A stretch of DNA of 31,351 nt from CALXSC01 sp035470525. GTDB taxonomy: Bacteria > Pseudomonadota > Alphaproteobacteria > Rickettsiales > UBA1997. A program made the position numbers and the translations under genes. Below are positions 1-8,554 of this stretch, piece by piece; positions within the stretch are counted from its first letter, which is position 1; each line of letters starts with the position of its first letter. Location of the stretch: contig DATIQT010000026.1 of the NCBI GenBank assembly GCA_035470525.1, forward strand, positions 1 to 31,351, given 5' to 3'. The notes under the pieces are model-generated. The model was not told where the DNA came from, did not search any database, and saw only the letters and a list, made by a program, of their open reading frames with translations.

Positions 1-58
1 TACCATTCTTTCTGAAGTTATAGCTACCACAATGAGTACATCTAATTATATTAACCAT
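1..58 (-). CDS. Transposase N-terminus (partial, runs off the left edge)
   Basis: Reading the minus strand from an ATG at 58-56 gives MVNIIRCTHCGSYNFRKNG with no stop before the window edge. The CxxCGS...RKNG pattern is the zinc-ribbon start of IS1-type and related transposases, which bind the element ends through this domain. Only 19 codons are visible, so family, completeness and activity cannot be judged. The roughly 100 AT-rich bases between this start and the neighbouring beta-barrel gene would hold one end of the insertion sequence; no clear terminal repeat could be picked out without the other end. It could also be another zinc-ribbon protein. Confidence 0.5.
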   Translation of the reverse strand, partial: MVNIIRCTHCGSYNFRKNG

Positions 59-156
59 ATTTAATTATATTTATTATTCTAATATGATTTAATATTATAA
101 TTGTTATTTTTATATGCAACAATAATAAGTGAACAATCTGTTATGTAATAGGTTTA

Positions 157-981
157 TTATATAAATTCAGAAATAAAAGAAAATATTATTCCAGAAGAAT
201 CTTGTTTAGAGAATTTTCTATAATAAGAAAATTTAGTTGATAGCTCATCTAAAAATTGATAATTTAAAGAAAATTTAATTTGGTTAGAATTGTAATTAGC
301 GTAATAATTATATGTATTATCTTTATTTGACAAATTATCACTTTTAACATGGTCCTGATATTCGTAACAAAATTCTACAGAAGAGGTTGGGTGTAACCTT
401 AAACCTAATGTGGTTTCAAAAGTAATTCTATCATAATTTATATTATTAAAAATTCTATAACCAAGTCTTGAATCTATAAAATAATTAATAATATTTTTTA
501 ATTCACCATCTTTCCCAAATAAAATTAAAAATTCAAATGAATCTTTTGTATCAAATGTATTAAATTGTTTTGATAGAGCGCTATTTTTGATTGGTGTGTA
601 AAAAGAGTATTCAAAAGAAAACAAATTATTATTCTTATTATATAAGTTTTGTATTATAAATAAATTCGCATAATAATCATTTTTTATTTTTACTTGATAT
701 AAATAACTACTTTGATCGAGATATTTATAGGCAAAATTATAATCCTTTAAATATCCACCTAGTGTTATTTTTTCAAAAAGTCCATATTCTAGATATAGTT
801 TATATGAAGTTGTTTTGTAACTTGATATATCTTTATCATTTAAAATAATATTAAAATGATCTGATTCTCTTAAAAATTCTAATGTACTAAAAAGAGTATT
901 TTTTGGTCTAGTCCAAGCTGAAGCATAACCTAATTGAAAAGATAAAGTTGAGAAAAAAATAATATTTATAATTTTATTCAT
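157..981 (-). CDS. Outer-membrane beta-barrel protein, function unknown
   Basis: The 274-residue protein starts with a signal peptide (basic MNK, hydrophobic core, likely cleavage after YASA at about residue 22). The mature start AWTRPKNTLF resembles the Gly/Ala-Trp-Thr-x-Pro-Lys start of XagA-like alphaproteobacterial envelope proteins. The rest is a run of alternating aromatic/polar segments rich in Tyr, Phe and Asn, typical of transmembrane beta strands, and the last strand ends IIFSFISEFI with aromatic residues near the C-terminus as in barrel proteins. A Shine-Dalgarno AGGAA lies at 993-997, about 12 bases before the ATG, supporting the start. It follows the VirB6-like gene on the same strand after 51 bases, so the two are probably co-transcribed. 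Substrate and role are unknown; a link to secretion is inference from position only. Confidence 0.7.
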   Translation of the reverse strand: MNKIINIIFFSTLSFQLGYASAWTRPKNTLFSTLEFLRESDHFNIILNDKDISSYKTTSYKLYLEYGLFEKITLGGYLKDYNFAYKYLDQSSYLYQVKIKNDYYANLFIIQNLYNKNNNLFSFEYSFYTPIKNSALSKQFNTFDTKDSFEFLILFGKDGELKNIINYFIDSRLGYRIFNNINYDRITFETTLGLRLHPTSSVEFCYEYQDHVKSDNLSNKDNTYNYYANYNSNQIKFSLNYQFLDELSTKFSYYRKFSKQDSSGIIFSFISEFI

Positions 982-1032
982 TAATTATTTTTTTCCTATA
1001 ACTTCAATAATATGTTCCTCATCAAACATTTT

Positions 1033-4000
1033 TTAAATATTTGGCGGAACGCCTGAACCACTTGGACGACCACCGCCACCGGCACCACCACCGCCACCGC
1101 CACCAGCACCACCACCGCCACCGCCACCGGCACCACCACCGCCACCACCACCGCCACCGCCACCGGCACCACCACCGGCACCACCACCGGCACCTTTATC
1201 ATTAGCTTTTAATTTTTTCAAATCAGATCTTTCAACTTTTCTAAGTTTTTTCAATCTTTTTTCTTTTTCTAAAAAATTGTTAGAAAAACGTTCTAAAAAT
1301 GTACTTTTTGATTTTAAGCCATTTAATAAAATTTTATAATCATAATCTGCTGCTCTATTAGCTTCTAACGAACTATATGTAGCATCATTTGTTTTTCCTG
1401 TTGCCATTTTTGATTTAGTTGTTTTAGCTGTAGTAAATGCACCAAATCTCATATCTCTAGAACCAATTATTGAAGAACCAACATTTAAAGGACCAGGTAT
1501 TGCTCGTAATCCACTACCAACAAATCCGATTATACTTCTTGCATTTTGTAGATCAAAATCTTTTTTAGTAGCAAACTCATCAGCTGATTTAATACCAACA
1601 GTTTTTGCAGCTGATTTTAATTCTTCGTTACCATCAAAGTAATCTTTAAATGCATCGTACCTAACATTTGATAAAACTTCATTTCTTTCTTTAGCAGTCA
1701 TATTTAATAATTCCCTACCATGTGTTTTTTTGTATTGAGCTAAAGTTTTATCAGCCTCAATATTTGCATTGGCAAGACCTTTTCTTAAAATCTTACTATT
1801 TCTATCTTCTTTTGCTTCTTCTTCTGCACTCTTGTATCCAATAAATTTTTTACCAGTTTTTAACATTATATTTTTTGTTGCATCTTTCATTGGTTTAGAT
1901 ATTTTATCATCATAAAATTTGCTACCAGCTTTTTTAATATCGCCAGCTAAATTGTTTAGAAAAACTCCACTGCCACCTATATTTTGTCCTAAAGTTGTTG
2001 AAAATTCTATAAATTTGCTCATTAAATCCGCCACTAAATAAATTAGTAATATTTGGAATAAACCCGGTACAGCAGAAGCTGCTGCTGATGATGAAGTTGC
2101 GGTTGTTGCTTTCCAAAAACTCATTAGTTCAAGACTTCCTAGTAATGGTAAATTCATTGTCCATATAGGTTTCCAACAAACTCTATAACTCAAAATATAT
2201 TTTATTATATTATAAACTAATATATTAAATAAGCTTAAACATGTTAATAGGAACACCTGTTCTAATGCGAAGGATATAAGGTTATTTATCCATTTATTAA
2301 ACATTTCTTTTGTTTTTTCAAATATAAACATTACAAAGAAAATAGGACCAAATGCTAATAATAATGATAAGAAAAATTGTGCTGTTAAATATAATAACAT
2401 TGCATTTGCTACACTAAATATATATGTAAATATTGATATATATATTATAAACACATATAACCAACCAAAAAAGCTAACAAAGAATAAACCCCAAATTTTA
2501 TAAGATACTTGATCTGAAAATAATAAAGATAAATTTTTATCTACACCACTAAATAAGACACTTTTATCATAAAAATCTCCTTTAACAAATGCTTCCGTTA
2601 AGCTTGAACTATCATCAAATGATCCCGCAACAGCGAAAACTATATAATCAAATCCCTGTTTAAAGAATTTTACAAAGAATTCGTTATAATAGTACCAACC
2701 ATCTTCACCTACCATTAAATAGATAAATGAAATTTTGATTAATCTTCTAATTAATTCACCATGAGTTAAATCAGCCATACCTATCAAATAGTACAAACCA
2801 TAGAATGAAATCATTAAAGTAAAACAAAGTTTTAAAATTATTTGATATGCATTATCAGTAATAACGGCTGTATAGAATCTTTGTAAGAATCCTCCTCCGT
2901 TATTGTAATATCCACAATTTGTTTTATATAAGTCTGTATCTAAAGTAGAACAGTTATTATAGCATTTTGTTCCACTTGCATTATCACTAGACGTACAAGA
3001 ATCACCATATGTTGTTTCATTTGGATCAAATTCAGATTCAGGGAAATAAATATTACAATAACTATCATCTGTTGAGTAAGTACAAGGAATTAAACTACCG
3101 CTATCATTAATGGCTAAACCTATTGTTTCTCCATCAATAAGTTCCATGATTGGTTCCATAACATATTTAACAATATATCCAGTACTATTTGTAACATCTT
3201 TAGGAGTTTTAAGTTTAATTGTGTAAGTACCACTATTATTATAATAAGAGTTTACACAATAATCGAATGTTTTTGTAACAATACTATAAGAACCACAACT
3301 AATATTTGTGCATGAACTATAATTAGCTGTAACATCAGATGTATTAGAACATCTACATAATGTTTCAGAATAAGCTACTTCAGCATAACTGCTATCGCAG
3401 GCGGTTTCTTCTAGTTTGTCTATAACTTTAAAATATAATCTTAGATTTTCAAATTCATCTTCATCTAATCCTGTAATACCAAGATCAGCAATAGATATTT
3501 TACTAGTTCCTGTTGAGCTGTTAATTATATAACCATTAGAATCAAAATAATAAGGCGAATTAGTTGAATCTAAAGAGCCATAACTACTGCTTGTTTTATC
3601 TGTATCATATTTAACAATCCATTTTTTAAAACTATCTGAACTTTCAGTACCGTCCCAGTCTTTAAGTGCTAAAGCTACTGCTAATTGTTCACCATTAATA
3701 AATGTTTCTTCTGGTGACAAAGTTAAATCATATTCACCGGAACTATTATTATATACACCATTAGTGTTAGTTGTACTACCTCCATCACTTGAAGTAAAAT
3801 CTGTATCAAAATTTTCATTTTCTATGACTAAGAATGATATATTTTTATTAGCTGTAGCTATTTCTTGTGGTGAATTATATATAAATTCAGAATAAGTAGA
3901 AGTATCAGTTTGATAACTTGTATCTATTTCCATACCATCAAAATTTCCATAAGTTCCATTGGCAAATATACTACTTAATTTTCTAGCACCAAGTTCATAA

Positions 4001-6513
4001 TCATTTTCTGTTAATTCTCCATACGTTGAAACATCACTACTATGTAAGTATGTATTTGCGAGATTTGTTAAATTTCTAGTAGCGCCAATATAATCCTCTA
4101 GATCGTAACATTGAATTAAACTTGTTGTTATTGTTTCTGAAATATTTGATGCATTATCTATAGATGTCTGACAAGCAGTACAAGTACTTTCTGTAGCACC
4201 TGAAAAATATATACAAGTAGCAGTACTATCAGCACTTGATATATAAGTAACAGTTTTACAAGTTACTCCATCGGAATTCAAATTATCTGAAGAGCAATAA
4301 CAACCAGTAGGACAATAATTACTACTTCCAGAAGTGGTACATAAATCAGAATAAGTTTTAACTTGGCATGTAACATTTCCATCAGAGTCATAAATTTTTG
4401 TACATTCTGAATTAACAATTTCTTCTTCCGCTGTTCCTGAACATAATAGAGCAGGTCTTGCCTCTATTCTTAAAACAAGTCCATCACCAGTACTATTGTA
4501 AACAAAGTTACCATCCTGTAAACGTTTTATATATTTTTTATTTATAGTATAACCACTACTATTATTTCCACTTATATAAAACCAATTATCTTCACTAAAT
4601 CTTAATATTTGACCTTTTCTAACAAAAATATCCGAACTCCATTCACCACTTGAAACTGTTGTTGTTCTAGTATCTGAGTCATCATTACTATCCAAATATT
4701 CATAAAAATTATTTGAAACTAAAGTCGTATAACTATCATCATCTTTTATATCATACATAGGATTCAAAATATCGAATTCAATATTATAATTTGTTGGTGT
4801 TGTAGTTGATGCACAATTTACTACATTATCAGTATCAGAACAATATACAAAATCATCTAATAAATTTTTAAAACTTGCAAAACCTGATTTGTTTATTAAA
4901 ATTTCATTTTGAGGAATTATAAATACAGCCATTCCCTCACCACAAGGTATTGAATTACTATTACTATCTGTCCAATTTTGAGAAGAATCAGTATTAATAA
5001 CTAAATTAAAAACATTATCTTGAGTGCTTAAATCTTGGTCGCTTCCATTTAATTCCAATGTATTATATGCAGATTTATTAAATACCGGTACAGATTCGTC
5101 ACTATCTTCAGGAAAGTACCATTTTCCATTAGGATATACTTCTGCAGAATATTTTGTAGTACTACCTTCTAAAGCTACACTAACTGTACATGATTCAGTT
5201 GTACTAGTACTATCACCATCAATTATTGCAAAAGCAAGTTTTATTGGATAAATACTGGAAATATTAATTTTTCTTATACCACTTTCAATTCCAAAAAAAT
5301 AAGGTGTACTAGATAAAGTGCTATAAGCATCAACCTCTACTGCTTTTGAAGGTACAAGATTGGTAGTTGAACCACTAACATAACAAACTCTTTCTGAATC
5401 TGTATTTGTTGAACATGTAATATTATCAAAAGGATTATCCAAAACAAAATCATTAGCATTTTCTGGAACTACAGTTCCACCAAGAGTTTTTAAAAAACTA
5501 TTATTCATTGCGTAATTGGTATTATTTTGAGTTTGATATGTATCGCTACTTGGATAGTTAGTAGCACAAGTAGTTGTGGAATCATCGGTATTATAAGTAC
5601 ATTCCCAATAATCATAATTTATTTCTTGATCGGGACCTGTATAAGTACCACCTGAACTTAATATTCCATTTTCTGGTAAGTCATTTAATATTAAAACTCC
5701 TCTTCTTAAAAATTCCTCTCTAGCTGTAACACTTTCTGTAGTTCCATACTCACCTACTTGATAAGTTGAGCTACAAGTACTAACATCACCATTTTTACAC
5801 CATTTACCAGTTAATATTGGTTCTATATCATCAACCAAATTAAAATATGATGATCCAGAATTATCAGGTATCATTTGAATTTTCTTTGAACTAACTGCAC
5901 TCGAAAAATTTTTTGTTTCATCTTCAGTTTCTACTAAAGATAAAGTACCTAAAACCTGAGCTGTAATGGTTTGTGAAGAAGAAATTTCTATACCATTTTC
6001 ACTTGAATCGGATGTTGCAGTACTAGAAGTCCAAGATGGTTCAAAAGAATCATCAGTTTCGTAAGAAACATCAATACAAGAATTAATACATTCCTCAATA
6101 CAATAATCATATGCTTTAGTTAAAATAGTAATTTTTTCATCTGTATCTAAATCATCAGCTTCGCAATCATCACCAACATATTCAAAATCATCTACACATG
6201 AAGTATCAGTATTTTCAATACAATCTTTTATTGCACTATAAACCGTACTTGTTAATTCAACGTCACAAGTTCCTCCAAAAGACACTGTAATACTTACTGT
6301 TGTATTTAGACATTCTAATACAGTTTCACTTCCACTTCCTCCATCATCATCATCTTCCCAATTACATAAATCACTTTTTGCTTCTACTGTAAAAATATCT
6401 GTATCATACTCACCAAAATCATCAGCTTCAATACAGTCATTACCATCACATGAAATCAATAAAACAAATAATGAAAATATAGTGAGGAATTTTTTGAAAA
6501 ATTTTATATACAT
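1033..6513 (-). CDS. virB6: Giant VirB6/TrbL-family type IV secretion-like lipoprotein
   Basis: The 1826-residue protein begins with a lipoprotein signal peptide ending in LLISC (Cys22 as likely lipidation site). Residues about 23-1200 form a Cys-, Ser-, Thr-, Asp-rich extracytoplasmic region with CIEADDFGEYDTD near the start, as in extended rickettsial VirB6 proteins. Residues about 1205-1505 hold the membrane core of the VirB6/TrbL family, with at least five hydrophobic segments and the conserved-looking loop MADLTHGELIRRLIK near 1246-1257. Residues about 1505-1772 are charged and soluble, and the last about 50 residues are almost pure glycine with scattered alanine, ending RPSGSGVPPNI. VirB6 forms part of the inner-membrane channel of type IV secretion systems; extended versions in Rickettsiales occur as several paralogues in a virB cluster. 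Here no other vir gene is adjacent. No clear Shine-Dalgarno precedes the ATG. The family call is firm; what the large ectodomain does is unknown. Confidence 0.85.
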   Translation of the reverse strand: MYIKFFKKFLTIFSLFVLLISCDGNDCIEADDFGEYDTDIFTVEAKSDLCNWEDDDDGGSGSETVLECLNTTVSITVSFGGTCDVELTSTVYSAIKDCIENTDTSCVDDFEYVGDDCEADDLDTDEKITILTKAYDYCIEECINSCIDVSYETDDSFEPSWTSSTATSDSSENGIEISSSQTITAQVLGTLSLVETEDETKNFSSAVSSKKIQMIPDNSGSSYFNLVDDIEPILTGKWCKNGDVSTCSSTYQVGEYGTTESVTAREEFLRRGVLILNDLPENGILSSGGTYTGPDQEINYDYWECTYNTDDSTTTCATNYPSSDTYQTQNNTNYAMNNSFLKTLGGTVVPENANDFVLDNPFDNITCSTNTDSERVCYVSGSTTNLVPSKAVEVDAYSTLSSTPYFFGIESGIRKINISSIYPIKLAFAIIDGDSTSTTESCTVSVALEGSTTKYSAEVYPNGKWYFPEDSDESVPVFNKSAYNTLELNGSDQDLSTQDNVFNLVINTDSSQNWTDSNSNSIPCGEGMAVFIIPQNEILINKSGFASFKNLLDDFVYCSDTDNVVNCASTTTPTNYNIEFDILNPMYDIKDDDSYTTLVSNNFYEYLDSNDDSDTRTTTVSSGEWSSDIFVRKGQILRFSEDNWFYISGNNSSGYTINKKYIKRLQDGNFVYNSTGDGLVLRIEARPALLCSGTAEEEIVNSECTKIYDSDGNVTCQVKTYSDLCTTSGSSNYCPTGCYCSSDNLNSDGVTCKTVTYISSADSTATCIYFSGATESTCTACQTSIDNASNISETITTSLIQCYDLEDYIGATRNLTNLANTYLHSSDVSTYGELTENDYELGARKLSSIFANGTYGNFDGMEIDTSYQTDTSTYSEFIYNSPQEIATANKNISFLVIENENFDTDFTSSDGGSTTNTNGVYNNSSGEYDLTLSPEETFINGEQLAVALALKDWDGTESSDSFKKWIVKYDTDKTSSSYGSLDSTNSPYYFDSNGYIINSSTGTSKISIADLGITGLDEDEFENLRLYFKVIDKLEETACDSSYAEVAYSETLCRCSNTSDVTANYSSCTNISCGSYSIVTKTFDYCVNSYYNNSGTYTIKLKTPKDVTNSTGYIVKYVMEPIMELIDGETIGLAINDSGSLIPCTYSTDDSYCNIYFPESEFDPNETTYGDSCTSSDNASGTKCYNNCSTLDTDLYKTNCGYYNNGGGFLQRFYTAVITDNAYQIILKLCFTLMISFYGLYYLIGMADLTHGELIRRLIKISFIYLMVGEDGWYYYNEFFVKFFKQGFDYIVFAVAGSFDDSSSLTEAFVKGDFYDKSVLFSGVDKNLSLLFSDQVSYKIWGLFFVSFFGWLYVFIIYISIFTYIFSVANAMLLYLTAQFFLSLLLAFGPIFFVMFIFEKTKEMFNKWINNLISFALEQVFLLTCLSLFNILVYNIIKYILSYRVCWKPIWTMNLPLLGSLELMSFWKATTATSSSAAASAVPGLFQILLIYLVADLMSKFIEFSTTLGQNIGGSGVFLNNLAGDIKKAGSKFYDDKISKPMKDATKNIMLKTGKKFIGYKSAEEEAKEDRNSKILRKGLANANIEADKTLAQYKKTHGRELLNMTAKERNEVLSNVRYDAFKDYFDGNEELKSAAKTVGIKSADEFATKKDFDLQNARSIIGFVGSGLRAIPGPLNVGSSIIGSRDMRFGAFTTAKTTKSKMATGKTNDATYSSLEANRAADYDYKILLNGLKSKSTFLERFSNNFLEKEKRLKKLRKVERSDLKKLKANDKGAGGGAGGGAGGGGGGGGGGGAGGGGGGGAGGGGGGGAGGGGRPSGSGVPPNI
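1067..1194 (-). repeat. GC-rich poly-glycine coding minisatellite
   Basis: On the plus strand this stretch is a chain of CCACCG, CCACCA and GGCACC units, encoding Gly-rich blocks broken by single Ala residues (blocks of 3, then 7 to 11 Gly) at residues about 1774-1816 of the VirB6-like protein. It is far more GC-rich than anything around it. All units keep the reading frame. Such short-unit arrays change length easily by slippage; in-frame changes here would alter tail length only, while single-base slips would change the last few residues. Confidence 0.9.
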
Positions 6514-6533
6514 GAGTACTATATATTTTTATA

Positions 6534-6545
6534 CTTCTTAAGAAG
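6534..6545. promoter_or_regulatory. 12-bp palindrome in divergent promoter region
   Basis: CTTCTTAAGAAG is a perfect inverted repeat about 20 bases upstream of the VirB6-like start, in the 137-base gap shared with the divergent ppiD-like gene. It could be an operator for a dimeric regulator, but perfect short palindromes also arise by chance in AT-rich DNA. Confidence 0.25.
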
Positions 6546-6595
6546 AATTTTAATATTAAAAATATTAAATTGCAACTTGTTTTGATAAGATATTA

Positions 6596-6623
6596 TTGCA
6601 AATAATTTTTTTTAAAATATTAT
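6596..6623 (+). promoter_or_regulatory. Candidate sigma-70-type promoter for the ppiD-like gene
   Basis: TTGCAA at 6596-6601 and TATTAT at 6618-6623 are separated by 16 bases, and the -10-like box lies 27 bases before the ATG at 6651. Match and position are reasonable, but the region is so AT-rich that look-alikes are common. Confidence 0.35.
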
Positions 6624-6650
6624 TTGAAAAAGACTAAATAAATTATAATA

Positions 6651-8084
6651 ATGAAATTTGAAATTAGAAGTATATTTGTAAAGACATTGTTGATTGTTTT
6701 AGCAACAAGTTTTGTCTTATTTGGTATAATTAATTTTTTTAATGGTGTTGGTAATAGTAATATATTAAAAATTAATAAACAAAAGATTGGTGTAAATCAA
6801 TTTAGTAAGTTTTTGAACGAAAAAAGAAATCAATTCTTTAATACTGATTTAAGTAGTGATGAAGTTGAATTCTTGAATTCAAAGAGTTTTATAAATACGT
6901 CATTGAGTGAATTTACTGGTAATATATTATTCCAAGCAAAAATTGATGAATTAAATTTAAATGAACCAAAGGAAATAGTTGTGGAAGAAATTTACAATGA
7001 TCCTAATTTTAAAAATAAAAGTGGTTTTTTTGATTTAGAACTTTTTAAAGAAATATTAAAAGCAAATAATTTAACAGAAGACAAATATATTCAATATATT
7101 TCAAAATATAATGCTAGAAATAACTTATTAAATTTAATAACATCTCATAATATTAATAATAATATTCTTTTAAATAAGATTTTTAAAGAAGAAAACAAAT
7201 ATATTACTGTTGATATTATATTTATAAAACCAGAGAAATTAAATTATACTTTACAAAACCAACCCTCAAAAATTGAAATAGAAGAATATTACAATAATAA
7301 TAAAAATAATCTTATTACACCAGAAACAAGAATTATTTCTTATATAGATGTAGATTTAAGTAAATATACTACAGAAGAAGCAAAAAATAAGTTATCAAAT
7401 TTAGAAGATTTAATTTTATCAGCAAAAAATTTAGATGAAATAGTTCAAAAGTTTAATAGCAAGAAGCAAATTATCAAGTATAATGAAAATAATAAACTAA
7501 TTCCGGATGATTTAAATAAAGAAATTTTATATTACAATGCTGGTACTTTTTCTGATTTAATTTATAAAGATAATAATATTTATAGGGTATATTATGTTGA
7601 AAAAATAATTCCAACTAAATTATTATCTTTAGATGAAGCTACACCGGATATAGTAAAAGTATTAAAACAAAAATCACAAAAAGAAAATGAAGCTTTAATT
7701 TTAGATAAGATATTGACGCAACTTAGATTTAATGATATAAAACAAGTTGTATTAAGGAATAATTTTAAATTAAAAAAAGATATCTCAATATATAAAAATA
7801 ACACAGATTATCCTGATGATTTCGTAAAAGAACTATATAAAATAAAAAAAGAACAAGTATATACAAAACCAATTTTTGATGATCAAAATAATGTATATTT
7901 GATAGGTTTTGTGAAAGATACAAATAATATACCAAATAGTAATATAAATTTTACTTCTGAACAAACTTTAGACAATATATGGGACAAATCTTATAAGAAC
8001 TCCATAATTCGGATGTTTAATAAATATTTGTTTGACAGTAATAAAGTTATAGTTAATAATAAAGTATTAGATAATTTAAGGTAA
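6651..8084 (+). CDS. ppiD: PpiD/SurA-like periplasmic chaperone (degenerate peptidyl-prolyl isomerase)
   Basis: The 477-residue protein has a short basic N-terminus, one membrane anchor (about residues 10-30) and a periplasmic body, the architecture of PpiD, which helps outer-membrane and periplasmic proteins fold as they leave the Sec channel. After the anchor it has the SurA-N/PpiD pattern: INKQKIGVNQFSKFLNEKRN near 43-62 and GFFDLELFKEILKANNLTE near 123-141, the equivalent of GxFDxxxFxxxLxxxGLTE in PpiD. The following segment (about 215-310) sits where the parvulin domain should be, but the usual parvulin landmarks (A-x-HIL, G-D-x-G, F-x-x-x-G) are not recognisable, so isomerase activity is doubtful and a holdase-type chaperone role is more likely. 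It is divergent from the VirB6-like gene, and tRNA-Arg starts one base after its stop. The family call is good; activity is inferred. Confidence 0.75.
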   Translation: MKFEIRSIFVKTLLIVLATSFVLFGIINFFNGVGNSNILKINKQKIGVNQFSKFLNEKRNQFFNTDLSSDEVEFLNSKSFINTSLSEFTGNILFQAKIDELNLNEPKEIVVEEIYNDPNFKNKSGFFDLELFKEILKANNLTEDKYIQYISKYNARNNLLNLITSHNINNNILLNKIFKEENKYITVDIIFIKPEKLNYTLQNQPSKIEIEEYYNNNKNNLITPETRIISYIDVDLSKYTTEEAKNKLSNLEDLILSAKNLDEIVQKFNSKKQIIKYNENNKLIPDDLNKEILYYNAGTFSDLIYKDNNIYRVYYVEKIIPTKLLSLDEATPDIVKVLKQKSQKENEALILDKILTQLRFNDIKQVVLRNNFKLKKDISIYKNNTDYPDDFVKELYKIKKEQVYTKPIFDDQNNVYLIGFVKDTNNIPNSNINFTSEQTLDNIWDKSYKNSIIRMFNKYLFDSNKVIVNNKVLDNLR

Positions 8085-8085
8085 G

Positions 8086-8161
8086 GTCGTCGTAGCTCAA
8101 ATGGATAGAGCAACCGCCTCCTAAGCGGTAGATGTGGGTTCAATTCCCGCCGGTGACACCA
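8086..8161 (+). tRNA. tRNA-Arg (anticodon CCU), CCA encoded
   Basis: The 76-base cloverleaf folds fully. The acceptor stem is 8086-8092 with 8151-8157 (two G-U wobbles). The D-arm begins TAGCTC, the anticodon stem is 8113-8117 with 8125-8129, and the seven-base loop CTCCTAA places anticodon CCT at 8120-8122. The T-arm is GTGGG-TTCAATT-CCCGC, the discriminator is A at 8158, and CCA is encoded at 8159-8161. It reads AGG arginine codons. It starts one base after the ppiD-like stop and is probably made from the same transcript. Confidence 0.95.
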
Positions 8162-8275
8162 TTTATAATAGACTTACTATAACTAATTAAGAAATTTCAA
8201 CTATATTTAACCATAACTTCGCTTTTTAAAACTATAGTAATTTCATTTTCATATTGCACTAAAAAACAACTATAA

Positions 8276-8434
8276 ATGATTATTTTATGGATTCCAGCTG
8301 GTTTAAATTCTTTTTATATTAACACATATGCTGAAATGTTTTTATGTCCAACATTGGTAAATATAGCAAATAAATTTAGTATTAAAGAAGGCTTTGAAAA
8401 AAATCTTTACTTGATATTATGTTATCAGATATGA
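8276..8434 (+). pseudogene. Small hydrophobic ORF, possibly a decayed membrane-protein fragment
   Basis: The 393 bases between the tRNA and pyruvate kinase hold one notable reading frame: ATG at 8276 to TGA at 8432-8434, 52 residues, hydrophobic, including LWIPAGLNSFYINTYAE. The same frame continues beyond the stop with a second TGA four bases later and then more hydrophobic residues. This reads like a remnant of a transporter transmembrane region rather than a working small gene, and there is no Shine-Dalgarno. No family can be assigned. Apart from this, an 18-base repeat copy at 8207-8224 and a perfect hairpin at 8476-8516, nothing was seen in the gap. Confidence 0.25.
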
Positions 8435-8475
8435 ACATGATCAAAAATTTTGTTATTTTTTCAACCATATATATC

Positions 8476-8516
8476 TTTTTAAAAAAATCAATAAAATTGA
8501 TTGATTTTTTTAAAAA
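8476..8516. terminator. Perfect 17-bp AT-rich hairpin upstream of pyruvate kinase
   Basis: Arms 8476-8492 and 8500-8516 are exact reverse complements around a 7-base loop. The stem ends in runs of A and T, so it could act as a terminator in either direction for the tRNA transcript, or as a leader structure for pyruvate kinase, whose ATG is 39 bases downstream. A similar AT palindrome lies in the ftsY divergent region. Confidence 0.45.
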
Positions 8517-8554
8517 TAGTTATAGTAGTAAGCTCAGTTAAACAATTTAAATAT

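Noticed and set aside
996..1202. 68-residue Val/Ala/Pro-rich ORF on the minus strand
   Set aside because: It is another frame of the poly-Gly repeat in the VirB6-like gene; the composition comes from the repeat alone.
8432..8440. Possible TGA-as-tryptophan recoding
   Set aside because: The frame continues past two TGA codons with hydrophobic residues, but TGA ends the acidic protein gene before rmuC and TGG is used for Trp throughout, so a standard code with a decayed ORF is simpler.
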